DNA of 64,000 nucleotides from positions 1,674,001 to 1,738,000 of the forward strand of contig NHZP01000001.1 of the NCBI GenBank assembly GCA_003313425.1. Direction: 5' to 3'. Positions 33,273-45,658 of this stretch are shown here, one piece after another. The notes beneath the pieces were generated by a model, which ran no database searches, was not told the DNA's origin, and saw only the letters and a list, made by a program, of their open reading frames with translations. Made by a program: the position numbers and the translations under genes. Each line of letters opens with the position of its first letter. The stretch's first letter is position 1. Origin of the DNA: Pseudopyrenochaeta lycopersici. Taxonomy: Eukaryota; Ascomycota; Dothideomycetes; Pleosporales; Pseudopyrenochaetaceae.

Positions 33273-34857
33273 ATGGTGATCAACTACAGCAAGTGGGTAG
33301 GTACCAGGCATCCTGTGTCTACTTTTAAATCTGCTTATCATCCTGCAGGACGCCCTCGAGCTCTCCGACGACAGTGACATTGAAGTGCACCCGAACGTGG
33401 ATAAGAAATCCTTCATCCGCGCCAAACAGGCCCAAATCCACCAAGAACGCGATCACAGGCGACACCAAATAAAGACTCTACAGTACGAGCGCATCATCAA
33501 CGATGGTCTCACCGAACGCGTCGATCGCCTCCTCACCGCCCTGAAGTCCCACAAGGCTAAGCAGGCAGAGGGCAATGGCGCCAACGATGACCAGCTGGTA
33601 TTCCAGGCCATGATGGAGAGCATGATGGATATGAAGATCGACAAGGATGGGGGGAGCGACAGACCGCCGCCGCCGCCAGAGGGCGTTCATGAGCACATCA
33701 AGGATAAGCCAACATACCCGCAGATGATGGCCAGCCTAGTGGACGCAGTGAAGAAGGACATTGATGAGCAGAAGAGTGATGAGCCGCGATTTACACTATT
33801 TATAAAGGGCCTCGAGAAAGAGAAGGACAGGATAGAAGATCTGCAAAGGCAGCTCTATGCAAAACTGGCCGAGCTTGAGAAAGAAGACAAGAAGCACATC
33901 ACCAGTGACGACATCAAGGAAGGATTCAGCTACTCAAATGTACGAAAAGGTGAAGAAGCCTCATCTGCATCAAAATCTGCAGCGCCAAAAAAATCGGAGC
34001 CCTCAACCACGGTCGAACTCCTCAACGCCCCAAAACGTCCAGAAGCCTCGCGAACGGACACAACCGACTCTGGCGCAGACGCCGACATTGAAGAAGATGC
34101 TACGGCCGATGATAACGATGATGACATCTCCGCTTCACCCCTTGCACAATCCTTTGCGAAGATAAAAGCAGGTGACTGGTATGAATGCTTACAGTTCCTG
34201 ATGAAACACCCTGAAGTTATGGCCGAAAAAGAGACGGACGGATTGTTAGTCGAAGCATTCAACGCGGAGCTCGATGGCAAACCCAAGCACGCACGCCAAT
34301 GCGTACATCAAGGCCTGCTACTACAGTACTGTCGACAGCTAGGCGGCAGACAAGGTGTGGAGCTGTTCTTCAAGCGGATACAAATGAAAGACCACCAGGC
34401 AGGGAAGATGTTTAACGATGACGTCGACAGCACCTACAGACGGATCAAGACTCGGGCAGCTGAGATCCTTAAAGAGCGTGCCGAAAACCCACAGTCAGAA
34501 GGCGTCGAGCAAATACAACTCCACGCCGTGGACCCAGGAACCCAGATAAACATCTCGGTGCCTCCGAAGGAACCCACATCCACAGACCCTGAGGAGCGCG
34601 CAGCGGAAGAGCAGGCTCGGCAAATCTTTGATAGCTTCCCACCTGGCTTACAGAGGGCACTTGAAAGCAGCAAGCTGGAGGAGGTGAACAAGGTATTAGC
34701 GAAGATGAGTGTAGAGGAAGCAGAAGAGATTGTCGAGAAGCTGGGCGCTGGTGGTATGCTCAGCTTAGAAGAAGGCGTGATTGATGCGACAACGGCAGAA
34801 GGGCAAAAGGCTATGGAAGAAATTGAGAAGACAAGAAAGATGCCTGGTCAGTCATAA
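33273..34857 (+). CDS. CDC37: Hsp90 co-chaperone Cdc37
   Basis: Exons 33273-33296 and 33349-34857 encode 510 residues; the 52-nt intron (GTAGGT/CAG) falls right after MVINYSKW, so the first coding exon is only 8 codons. The N-terminus MVINYSKWDALELSDDSD is the family hallmark, containing the Ser that casein kinase 2 phosphorylates, and is followed by HPNVDKKSFIRAKQAQIHQER. The middle Hsp90-binding domain covers about residues 270-420 (YECLQFLMKHPEVMAEKETDGLL, and ARQCVHQGLLLQYC). The C-terminal domain follows, ending with the VEEAEEIVEKLG helix. Cdc37 brings protein kinases to Hsp90 in the cytosol. The Asp/Glu-rich stretch near residues 230-255 is a linker. Confidence 0.95.
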
Positions 34858-35209
34858 AAGCGACTGCGCAACAATGAGCCAAGTCAAGTGATTAGGAGTT
34901 ATGGGGACAGAAGGGTAGATAGGGTACTGGATTTGTATAATATCCTCGATAATGGTATCATGAAATACATATTTCGGTCCTCAAGGAGGTGCTGAATAGT
35001 AACACATCGCCGAATATTCCGTGCTCTTACCGGAAATCTCCACGCTAATACTCCATCCTACGCTCGTGACGGCATTTCATCCTTTGGCTCGCGTGTCTAC
35101 GTAAACACCTATCAAGCCTGCCCGAGGGATACCCATGCACTTGCCTTCATCCTTCCTTATACATTAGCAGAACAAAACTTTCTTTCCCAGTCGTTTCGAC
35201 AGTATCCCC
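34858..35209. other. intergenic, convergent 3' ends
   Basis: This 352-bp gap lies between CDC37 (+) and the CID-domain gene (-). Nothing is recognised in it. Confidence 0.5.
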
Positions 35210-36753
35210 TCAGATCAGCTCCCCCAGGTTGTCGTCGATACCTGCCATCTCTCCATCACGCGCAAAAGCTGCAAAGTCGTCCTCCGCCGCACTCCTGCTC
35301 ACTTTCCTCTTCTTGTATGCGGTCTGGTAAGCATTCTGGCCATACACCCCTCCCTCAGCGCCTGGTCGCACATGCTGCAAGCTCTTCAAAAGATCCTCTG
35401 GCACAAAGTGATTGGGCTCGCCAACCGCAGTTGCGTAGTCGGGCTGTGTGGTATGGTGTAGTGGTGCGGGAGCAGTCTCAGGTTCAATGGGATGCGATAC
35501 AGGCGGTGGCATCACGTCGTCGCCAAGATCCGGCACCGCTTCAAATGCAGTTGCTGCGGCTTGTTGTGGAGAGCCAACAGGTGTAAACGACTCCATGGGC
35601 GGGGGAGTAAGCTCTTCAACTTGTGGACGCTCCTGCGCACCAGACGACGCGGCAACCACGGGAAGCGGCGCAGCGGAAATCTTATTTTGATCTGCGGCCG
35701 AAAGCCCTTTGAGGATAGCCTCCTCGACCTCGCGCTTGCGGCTCTCAATGGCGTCCTTGCGAGTCTTCAAGTCCTGAATTTGCGCCTCATCTTGCTCGAG
35801 CTTCGCTTTGTTTGCCTCGAGTAGCTTTTCAAGACCGTCGACGAGCGCCCGTCGTGCTTTTATGCTCTCCGCAACTGCACCTTCGGCTACTGCAAGTTTC
35901 TTCACCAGTGCGGCAAGGCCCGCTGCGTGCATGGGAGGTGATGGGATGGCAGCATTCGGGTTGGTGAGCTTCGCATAGTCTTGGTTTGCCGTTGCGAGCG
36001 CTGGCTTGGAAGCAAGGTCGGCCTTCTGGAGGGAAGTTGCGAGGGGCGCGACAGGGTTGAGCTCAGGTGGTATCGAGGAGCCAGAGAAAAGCGAACCACC
36101 AAGAGCGGGTTTTCGCGTTGATTTGGTGCGATCGACGTCTACTCATGTCAGTTGGTAACTCTCCGGAGAAGTATTCTTTGCAGCGCGTACCATCAATTTG
36201 TCTTTCAACATCCTGCTGGATAGCTACACTGAAAATCTGGCGTTGTCGCCAGACTTCCACGACCCTCCGAATTTTGTTTTGTATCTCATGCGGCGAACCC
36301 TTGTAGGCAATGGAAGTGGCTTCGGCGATGAGAGGCTCGTATGCTCGCAGAAACTCCTCCTTCTTGCGCATCTTTGAGGTTTGTGTGATTTCTGAAACAT
36401 TTATTAGTTGTGACGCAGACCACAACTCGGTGTACAACTCACCATTGGCAAGATATATCAAGACGAGCTTCTTGTTCGGTGTTGACTCGCGCATTCGCTG
36501 AAGCCAGACCTGGGCGATGCGCTCGGCATGTCGTCTACGTAGAGGTCATGTCAGTATCCTGTATCAATTCGTCTTGGGTGAATCCACATTGCCCAGCCCA
36601 TATATAGTGCAAAGGCCTGCTTTTCTCTGCAAACAGATGACTAGGGGAGCTTTACCTGTGAAAGAGGATCCACTGACCGACAGTGGAGATTGCCTCTTGA
36701 GTCTCATTCAGCGACGAAAGCTTCGCCTTCAGGCTGTCTTCGGTAAAGGCCAT
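35210..36753 (-). CDS. RTT103: RNA polymerase II CTD-interacting (CID) protein, Rtt103-like
   Basis: Exons 36753-36656, 36534-36443, 36391-36191 and 36138-35210 encode 439 residues; introns are 121, 51 and 52 nt. The N-terminal CID (about 1-135) begins MAFTEDSLKAKLSSLNETQEAISTVGQWI-type sequence and contains HRRHAERIAQVW and NKKLVLIYLANE, the CTD-binding helices. After the last splice the frame reads DRTKSTRKPALGGSLF, the post-CID motif seen in Rtt103 proteins. A coiled coil follows (about 210-290), then a Pro/Ser/Ala-rich tail with the basic cluster KKRKVSR. Rtt103 binds Ser2-phosphorylated CTD and helps the Rat1 exonuclease end transcription. It diverges from clathrin light chain across 385 bp. 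Confidence 0.85.
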
Positions 36754-37138
36754 GTTGATATATCACGTTTTGGTGGTGTCTACTACTGAAGGCAGGCTCT
36801 CACGCGGCCAGAATAACAGTCAAACCCACAAGATGGGCAATATAGTAGTGAGAGTATCTAGTTCCGCCCTCCCAGCCTGCGATGTATGCTTGTAATTGCG
36901 AGATAACTCCTCCGATGACGTGTGCTGCGAAGTGATGATGAAGGAAAGATCTCGAGGGAAGCTTGCGACGCTAAGAGCTGTTCGGTGAAACGTGTCTCCG
37001 CGACTGCCAAGGGCCGTCTCCTTTGGGGGTCGGCGACCGCAACTATCCTGACGCAACAACACGCAAGCTGTAAACGATCAATTGCCGCCTGTCTCCTTTC
37101 CTCTTCGCCTTGCCACCCTCACATACCTCACATCCATA
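36754..37138. other. divergent promoter region of RTT103 and CLC1
   Basis: This 385-bp region lies between the start codons of the CID protein (-) and clathrin light chain (+). No distinctive element was identified by eye. Confidence 0.5.
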
Positions 37139-38099
37139 ATGGCAGACCGATTCCCTTCATTAGACGAGATTGACGCTGGTAAGCTCCGCCATCGAACCCC
37201 CGAAGCACCTCCGCATCAAGAACTGAAGTTTCCCAGGCCATACCGAAGCGCGCGGTGAGGCCGGCAATTTCGATCTCGGAGGCGACTCCAACAGTGCCGA
37301 CGACTTCCTTTCACGCGAACGCGCGCTCCTTGGCGACGATGCGGATCAGTTTGCTTCAGAGAACGATCGCACAGCTACAGTTGAAGACGGAGACGATGAC
37401 CTGCTTGGAGGAGAATTCAGCCAGGCCAACGTTGGCAGCCAAGAGATAAGTGGCTTCGAGAGCTCTTTCCCCGCCATCGATACGACCAACGACGTAAGCA
37501 ATGCGCCGCCTCCTTTGTCCCTGCCCGTGCTGCCTAGACCAACATGCGCCTGGGCATCATATTGCCAGGGCTTGCATAGGTCTCGGGCATTAGTGGAGAC
37601 CACACTCAGCAGCACCATGTACTAACGGAAGTAGCATATGGCCCCTGGCGGCACCATCACAGGGTCATCACTCCCCTTCCTGCCCGGCCAGCCTACACCC
37701 TCCTTCACACCCCAGAGATCAGACTCACCAGAGCCTGATGTTATCCGGGAATGGCGCGAACGCCGCGACCTACAGATCCAGCATCGTGATGAGGTTTCCG
37801 CAGAGCGCAAGGAACGGACCATCAAGGAGGCGCAGCAGAATATTGATGACTTCTACGAGAATTACAACAACAAGAAGGACAAGGAGATCGCCAAGACACG
37901 GAAAGAGGCTGAGGAGTTTCTTGCGAACCGAGATGATACAACTGCGGGTGGAACGAGCTGGGAGCGAATCGCCAAACTTGTGGATCTGAGCGGAAAGGGC
38001 ACGAAGGGTGGAGCGTCAGAGAGTGAGAAAGCGCGCTTCAGGGAGTTGCTTCTGAGCTTGAAGAAGGACGAGAAGGCGCCTGGCGCGACTGGGTATTAG
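37139..38099 (+). CDS. CLC1: clathrin light chain
   Basis: Exons 37139-37178, 37237-37493 and 37635-38099 encode 253 residues. The introns are 58 and 141 nt; the second is long for this window, and its TACTAAC branch region lies just before the acceptor GTAG at 37631-37634. The acidic N-terminal region is followed by EWRERRDLQIQHRDEVSAERKERTIKEAQQNIDDFYENYN, the heavy-chain-binding coiled coil of the family. The C-terminal domain has WERIAKLVDLSG and ARFRELLLSLKKDEKAPGATGY, typical fungal clathrin light chain ends. The protein regulates clathrin coat assembly at the plasma membrane and Golgi. Confidence 0.93.
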
Positions 38100-38994
38100 A
38101 GGACGAGAGAGGTGGGTAGGGTAGTGATCATTTTGGAGCCTGGGTCATGCATGGTTTTGGCAACTTCGGACCGCCCGACCGTGGCTTGGAGTTACAGGAT
38201 AGGTTGCAGTGTACTTCATGCAGCTGTGTTAATATCTTCCTTCCATTTTCTCAAGATTTTTGATCTCGTCTTGTGCGGAAAGAAGTCACTAATTCATCCT
38301 AGTAATTCACTCAGGCTAGATGTTTGTTGACTGGTGATCGTTTGTGATCTCAAACCCTAACCATCCTGATGCTACACGGCATTAGCATCATCAAGAGCTA
38401 TTCTCGACAAGCGAGCTGGAATATCAGGCTTCCACGAAACTTACCGTTCCATATATGAAGCTCAATACTCTAAAAGGCGCATATGGGTTCTTTAATGTCA
38501 CATGATCGCGGAGCAACAAGTTGCTTGTTTCCGTGTATTCAAGTTGTTCAGTTTCCAGAGACGATGTCTCAAACGGCACCGCCTTCGCGATCACGTTCCT
38601 CGGCATGATAATCGAAAACATTTACGGAGTCATGATAGACAAGTTCTGTTGGAGGAGAGCAGAGACCGCCTATATCTTGGAAGCTATGTACAAAGCGTTG
38701 GCCTCCAATGCTAGGTCAAGATGGGCCCATATCTGAAAGATAGTGAGCAACCCAAACTATCAACCACGTATTCTGACACAACTCGTATTGACTCAATGAT
38801 GTGACTCTGTTAACGTATGAGCAATGCGAGACAGAATATAAAATTTATTACTTTTCCTTCTTTCAATAGCCTCTCTTCCCGCCAACAGCAACTGCACTAC
38901 AACCAACTGGTCTAAACACCACTACTCTAAACTCTGGTAAATTTCAGCAACTAACCTCATCACTAAAAGACCCAACCATCTTCTCAAGCCCATC
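38100..38994. other. intergenic, about 0.9 kb
   Basis: This stretch holds the clathrin light chain 3' UTR and, near the right end, a promoter-like zone for the next gene: an AT-rich TATAAAATTT word near 38838 and a C/A-rich, pyrimidine-rich leader. Two overlapping ORFs of about 65-71 codons on opposite strands (38424-38736) lack support. Confidence 0.5.
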
Positions 38995-39375
38995 ATGTGT
39001 ACCAAGTTCGTGCGTGAACACGAAGGGTGCGATAGAAAAGATGAGGCTTATACCGTCTGCCAAATATTCTTTTTCACAGGCAAACATTGCCAAACTGGTT
39101 TCGTCATGAAACTAGGGTTTAAGACAAGCTGCACAGAGCACCGCGAGGAGGAAGATATCAACATGGTAGCAGCGAGGATGTGTGCAAAAGTGAATGTCGG
39201 AAAGGCCGCTGACAAGGCGAAGGAGGAGGAACAGGCCAAAGAGGACAAAAAAGCCAAAGAGGAGCAAAAGGCCAAAGAGGAGCAACAGGTCAAAGAGGAG
39301 CAACAGGCTAAAGAGGAGCAACAGGCCACGAAGGAGAAAAAGATCAAGAAGGAGAAAAAAGTTACATGGGCGTAG
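38995..39375 (+). CDS. small Cys-containing protein with Lys/Glu-rich repeat tail
   Basis: This 126-residue ORF starts after a C/A-rich leader typical of fungal 5' UTRs. The first about 50 residues hold spaced cysteines (C2, C12, C22, C32, C46) in an MCTKF...C...C..C frame, reminiscent of small uncharacterised ascomycete proteins beginning MC-x(n)-Y/H-x-C. The second half is a low-complexity tail in which K-E-E-Q-Q/A units repeat about six times, followed by KEKKIKKEKKVTWA. It likely forms a highly charged helix. There is no signal peptide. I do not recognise a function. The repeat is also visible at DNA level as 15-18-bp units (about 39225-39340). The gene model is plausible but unconfirmed. 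Confidence 0.55.
   Translation: MCTKFVREHEGCDRKDEAYTVCQIFFFTGKHCQTGFVMKLGFKTSCTEHREEEDINMVAARMCAKVNVGKAADKAKEEEQAKEDKKAKEEQKAKEEQQVKEEQQAKEEQQATKEKKIKKEKKVTWA
39225..39340 (+). repeat. imperfect tandem repeat coding Lys/Glu/Gln units
   Basis: Imperfect 15-18-bp units of the type GCCAAAGAGGAGCAACAG recur about six times inside the small-protein ORF. Copies keep the reading frame. Unit number may vary between strains, as with other coding minisatellites. Confidence 0.65.
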
Positions 39376-40464
39376 AACGGCATCTGGAAGAAAAGCTGGT
39401 GGGAAAAGAGTATGGGCGAAGATGATAAAAGGTGTCTTTGACAAGTCTTCCCTTGACTTGTAAACTCAAAGTGAACTCACAATTCTCATCTTTAATTCAA
39501 TTCGATCCTGTGTTCAATTGCTTTTCCTTCGGCTCTTTTGTTTCTCATAACCCTGTAAATTTGAATACTGCGAATAGTACCGCCCGAGTTGATGGAGTTG
39601 CAGATTTCTTTGCAAACTCTCAAGTCTAGGTAGTCATACCATTATCTCGTGTGATTACGCTTCATCTTCTTAACGATTACGATTGATTACAATCGTAGCA
39701 GCAATCATATGCTAGAATCGTTTGCAAATGGCGATTATTTATCACAGACTCAGAGTTTGTAGTTTGTCCGATAAACCGGTTTAGAGAGGATATGATCGAG
39801 TATCAAGAGCTAGATAGATGACTGGAAGCTATAACGCCATATTTGAATGGAATGTCAGGAGAGCTCCGAAACGAGAAAGTCTTTTTGAGATTATATATAT
39901 CTAAATCAAGAGTCCTGCAGGGTTTTTACTATAATTGGTCGCAAATTTTGAGCGCAACATCGTCAGCAAAGTTGCGAAAACTTTGGTTGTAGAGATAACC
40001 CAGGGAAGATACTTCACATTGAAGTTTCCTGAGTGTCCAAGCCCGACTAAGGTCAAACGTACTTAAGGCTGGAAGCAAATCTGCCGGGAGCGAGGGTGCT
40101 CTCAGTCTTTGCTAAAAGAAAGTGATTCCTACATTATGCAAGATATTCACTTCCGCAGGATCTTGTAGTCTCAGGCCAATTCTTTCACTCTTCTTAACCT
40201 CCTGGACCATATTTGCTTTTGTCAGAGCCACTCCAGAGTGAAACCAATCCATATGTTATGACAGCCCATCGCTAGGGTGATTCCAAGACTTGAGAACCCA
40301 CTTTTCCTTGTGAATGTATATTGATTCCTTCTCGTCGGGCATACTGGCTGTATATTTACCATCACCGCTTCCTTCCTGCCATAAACACACCTTGTCCTTA
40401 GCAACTGTATCAACTCCCACTTTGACCAAGCCACCGGTTTAGTATCAGAATTTCAAACTCCACC
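39376..40464. other. intergenic, about 1.1 kb, AT-rich
   Basis: This AT-rich region lies between two plus-strand genes. A local GATTACGATTGATTACAATC near-repeat occurs around 39675-39695. No gene or transposon end is recognised. Confidence 0.5.
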
Positions 40465-41559
40465 ATGTCTTCAGATGATACCACAACAAATCCTATAAAC
40501 ATGAATCCTGAAGCGGGACCTGAACAGCAAGGCAACACTGAACAGTCCACCCTATTCTCCAGTCCACAGCCAGGGCCCACTAACGAGGAGAAACGATTCA
40601 GCCTTCCACACCGCTTCGAATTACCGCTTCGCCAGTTAGGCACACGACAGTGAATTACCGCCATGCGTCGTTTTGTTTCCTGTTACTGACTTATGCATAG
40701 ATGGGCCAACAACAAGACACTCTCCGATGTGATTATCCGATACGGGCGTGAAGGGCAGCGAATCTTCTATGGCCATAAGGTGATCCTGGCCAGCTCATCA
40801 CTATGGTTCCATGCTGCATTCACGAATCCTAGATTCCTCGTAAGTCTAGTATGTATCTGAAAGAGAAAAGCACCACTAAAGTGCGCTCAGGAGTCAGATT
40901 CTCCAGAACTCGCGCTTGGAGACGACGATGACGAACTACTACTCGATACGATGCTGGAAGCATGCTATCTACCCGATAGTAAGTATCGATATATGCCTCC
41001 TTGGACTGAGGATCAAACCAAAGAGTACAAAAACTCGAACAAATTCGTCCTCTTCCATATCTCGATGTACGTGGTAGCGGACAAGTATGATGCCCCCAAA
41101 ATCCGGGGCCACGTCATCAACTATGTTTCCCAGTGGCTGAGGAATGCTTTCAACGTCATCAAAGACGTTGCGGTTACTCCGCAACTCATTACAATGGTGG
41201 GCCTACGGGGTATTCTTGATAAAATATACGACATCACAGGCCACCGAACGTTGAATGACCCGCTACGCAAGGCGATTTTGGATATTATTATGGGGCATCC
41301 TGCTACTAGGCCCTTGGGTGTGGATAGCCCTGGCGTACTTGTGGCAGAAATATCAAAGGTTGCAGAGAGTATACCGGAGTTCGGGTGCGACATGTTCCTT
41401 AAGATGATGGGCCCAGTCGTTGCTTCGAGAACTCCGCCTGTTTTGTTGGACGTTGTAGAGGCAGTCACCTGTCCGAACTGCCAAAGGAAGTGGGCAAAGC
41501 CGTTCGGGTACGTTTTAGTTCGTTGTATCCACTGTGGTGCTATGAATAAGTGGAAATAG
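40465..41559 (+). CDS. BTB/POZ domain protein with C-terminal zinc ribbon
   Basis: Exons 40465-40649, 40701-40839 and 40891-41559 encode 330 residues; introns are 51 nt each. After a disordered Pro/Gln-rich start (about 1-60), the BTB fold begins WANNKTLSDVIIRYG and continues GQRIFYGHKVILASSSLWFHAAF, then the acidic DDDDELLLDTMLEACYLPD and FVLFHISMYVVADKYDAPKIRGHV, the classic BTB core and alpha helices. The C-terminus has CPNCQRKW...CIHCG, two CxxC knuckles about 20 residues apart that look like a zinc ribbon. BTB proteins commonly act as Cul3 adaptors or homodimerise; the partner here is unknown. This fold combination is not a standard one that I recall. Confidence 0.85.
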
Positions 41560-42203
41560 AAAATCACTGTAAGGTGAACGCAACTCGGATGTTGGCTAGC
41601 GCATCTGCGCTCATCGTATCATGGAGGCATCATGCAATTTGCGAAGGTGTATCCGCTGCCTGTTAAAATAGGTAACTGGTTTCGAGTAGTTATATTTTCA
41701 AGGCCTTCCCTTTTCAGTGGACTGGATCCATTCATCATCTTCTAATGGGCGAAGAACGTTACAAATTTAGTACAGGCCACAGCGACATCAAGTCTCAGTC
41801 GTAGAATAATCTAAATCATAGTTCGGATAACAGTCTGAAAAGATTAGTAGAAGTCAAAGAATGGTGTAGTAAGTCCCGTAAGGAGATAGTTGAACAACAG
41901 TGCTTGATACCAAAGTGCCCTCATTGGTTGATGTTGGCGGTCTTGGCATGACGCACCTCTTCCGTCGGACCCCCGAGATTTTGGAGAGCTTCCGAGGGGT
42001 CGAGTTTAACGTTATCTAACAAATGCGCAAACCTTAGAAGTGCTCCTGCTAGGTCCGCTTCTCCTTGTGCCTCTCCCTTACGCATACTAAGCTTCTAGTC
42101 TTTCAAGATAGGACGAAAACATAAAGCGCATCGCCAGCAGGCGCAGCAAAATAAGCCCTGGCGCAAATCGGAAAAAGGTCGTGGTAAAGGCAAGAGAGGC
42201 AGA
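41560..42203. other. intergenic, about 0.64 kb
   Basis: This gap lies between the BTB gene and the sirtuin gene, both on the plus strand. No gene is recognised; the right part should be the sirtuin promoter. Confidence 0.5.
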
Positions 42204-43491
<1,288 letters not shown>

Positions 43492-43846
43492 CTCTTGCTA
43501 TGATCTATGTATTGATCATAGTTAGATGCTCCCGTTTCAGGCCGGGCACTCATTATCTTGATAATTGTCTGGTCACGAGATCATGATAAATGAATATTGC
43601 TGTTCTTACAGTACAAAGCTGGACGCTTTCGTAACACATGAATGCTGAAGCAGTTTGATTGTACAAGTTAAATTGATTTATCGTATAGTATTGATTGGAG
43701 AGGCTCTAATGTCGCGCGATGCATTGTCTTAGTCTAGCAAGGAAGCTACGCTCGGACTCCATCTTACGCAGTGTGGATCTTCACGTTTCCATTCTTCCCT
43801 CCGAATCATCGCATCTCTTTATCTTCACATGCGAAACGTGATAAGT
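43492..43846. other. intergenic, 355 bp
   Basis: This gap lies between two plus-strand genes and holds the sirtuin 3' end and the F-box gene promoter. No other feature is recognised. Confidence 0.5.
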
Positions 43847-45421
43847 ATGGCATCACTCCAACAGCTACCAAATGAGTTGCTGGATAATGTTTTTGCCAAT
43901 CTTGAATTTCGCGATGCGAGCAGCCTATCCTTAACGTGTAAACACCTTCGCGCTGCAGCTCTACCTGCTACCTATCACTCCATCATTCTAGAATGGAAAA
44001 ATGCAACCGGGAAAAAAGGAAGCTTGCCCAAGGTGCCCCAGATTCACACATTACTGCGGACCTTGATAAAAAAACCAGAATACGTAAAACTGGTTAAGGA
44101 GCTGGAGTTTCACGCTACAAACTTATGGTTCTACCAGGATGACGGCTCGGCTATGTGGAGCATGCCTTCTGGCGATTTCAAAATAGAAGATGAAGAGATC
44201 AAGATGTTTGAAGAGCTGGTTGATAGTTTGCAAACACCGGATTCGGAATCCTGGAAATCTTGCATAAGACATAAAGACGACCTGACAGTCTACCAAATGC
44301 TTGTTGTGCGGCTCTGTACATGTTTGGAATCTCTATCGGTTTCAACCGGGTTCGAAATGCAGTCTGGCTGGTTTTCAATGCTAGTGGAACAAGCGGTCGC
44401 TACTACTACGCCGGCGACTGATACCCCGTCATGGTATAGCAAGCTGTCACATGTGCAAGTTACGGGCGAGGCAAACGGTTATATTTGGGGCGAAGAGTTC
44501 TTGCAGCTATCAAAGACATGCATGCTCCTATTCTACCTTCCTAACGTGAAAACGCTCGAATTGACTACCTTCGTGGATCCAGAGGGGAACACGGGTTTTA
44601 ATTGGAAGGACGCTCCGCCTCGACAATGGCCGCTGAACCGATACCCCAGTGCCGAGAATTTGACTACGCTGCGTCTCATTCGGTCGTCAATTAATCCTGG
44701 AACCCTTGGGCTTCTCCTGTTACAGACGCCGAATCTAACCACGCTTGAGTACGATTCCTTTAACGGATTCGATATTCCATTCGACCTTTCAGGTGTCAGA
44801 GACGCACTCCAGCATGTCCGCAATACTCTGACCAACCTGATCATCTGCTGCGATATGTACCAAGAGGATGAGGACTTCCCTCCCCGCGACCTCAGCGACA
44901 TCACAGTTGGAAGTCTAGGCCCACTGTGCGACTTTCTCGCTCTAACTTCACTCTCAATATCTCTTGCGGGTCTCTTCGGATCCGATGCTATCGACCAAGG
45001 TCTCCTTCCAAAATTGGCTGACTTCCTCCCTCCAAGACTGCAACATCTTACAATTACAGACGACCTGTGGATGTTCAACAACTTTCAGCAATATTTTGAA
45101 GATGTAGATGCAGCGAAGATCCTAAGGATATACTTAACCGGCGAAACGGTGGTGAATAACTGGATAGGCGCATCGGGCTATCAAAAAGACGGAGATAATT
45201 GGAGTCAAGGGCTGCAGTATTCTAATATTGTTTGGGCGGATACCGAGGAGCCCGGGTGGGAAGCGGCGACGCCGGAGCTGAAAGAGTTCGTGTACGATTT
45301 GAGAGAAAGCGGCCATTTGTCTTTTGGGTATTGGAATGACCCGCGCCCGAGAGTGGAATTGGAGAGGGTATGTCAAGCTCAGGGAATAGTGTGCACAGTG
45401 CTTTTCGAGGAAGATGACTAG
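43847..45421 (+). CDS. F-box protein
   Basis: This intronless ORF encodes 524 residues from the chosen start. The F-box lies at the very N-terminus: LQQLPNELLDNVFANLEFRDASSLSLTCKHLRAAALP, with the proline and tryptophan/tyrosine pattern of fungal F-boxes. The rest contains several leucine-rich stretches (for example LTTLRLIRSS, GLLLLQTPNLTTLEYDSF, FLALTSLSISLAGL) that suggest an irregular LRR-like substrate-binding region. The family bridges Skp1-Cul1 ubiquitin ligases to targets; the target is unknown. An in-frame ATG 18 bp upstream (43829) is possible, but MASLQQLP directly precedes the F-box. Such proteins are numerous and fast-evolving in ascomycetes. Confidence 0.85.
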   Translation: MASLQQLPNELLDNVFANLEFRDASSLSLTCKHLRAAALPATYHSIILEWKNATGKKGSLPKVPQIHTLLRTLIKKPEYVKLVKELEFHATNLWFYQDDGSAMWSMPSGDFKIEDEEIKMFEELVDSLQTPDSESWKSCIRHKDDLTVYQMLVVRLCTCLESLSVSTGFEMQSGWFSMLVEQAVATTTPATDTPSWYSKLSHVQVTGEANGYIWGEEFLQLSKTCMLLFYLPNVKTLELTTFVDPEGNTGFNWKDAPPRQWPLNRYPSAENLTTLRLIRSSINPGTLGLLLLQTPNLTTLEYDSFNGFDIPFDLSGVRDALQHVRNTLTNLIICCDMYQEDEDFPPRDLSDITVGSLGPLCDFLALTSLSISLAGLFGSDAIDQGLLPKLADFLPPRLQHLTITDDLWMFNNFQQYFEDVDAAKILRIYLTGETVVNNWIGASGYQKDGDNWSQGLQYSNIVWADTEEPGWEAATPELKEFVYDLRESGHLSFGYWNDPRPRVELERVCQAQGIVCTVLFEEDD

Positions 45422-45658
45422 CCGCTAGCTTATAGCATCAATCCTGGTTGTCTTCCCTGATGCGAGTGCTGTCTTGTCCAGCCAAACTCATGACTCCTGC
45501 TAAGAGCACGGTGTAGTCGCCAGGCTGTGTTGTGAATACTCATTACGAAGCCGAAAAAAGTGGTTTTTCAGCAGGCATCCTCACATCATTTTCAAAACTC
45601 AGTTCGTCATCATCAATTCTAGCACCAGCATTCATATCACGGGCGTTCACATTGCAAT

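Noticed and set aside
38424..38736. Two overlapping ORFs of about 65-71 codons on opposite strands
   Set aside because: Neither has a motif or clear start context; one may be real, but I cannot support it.
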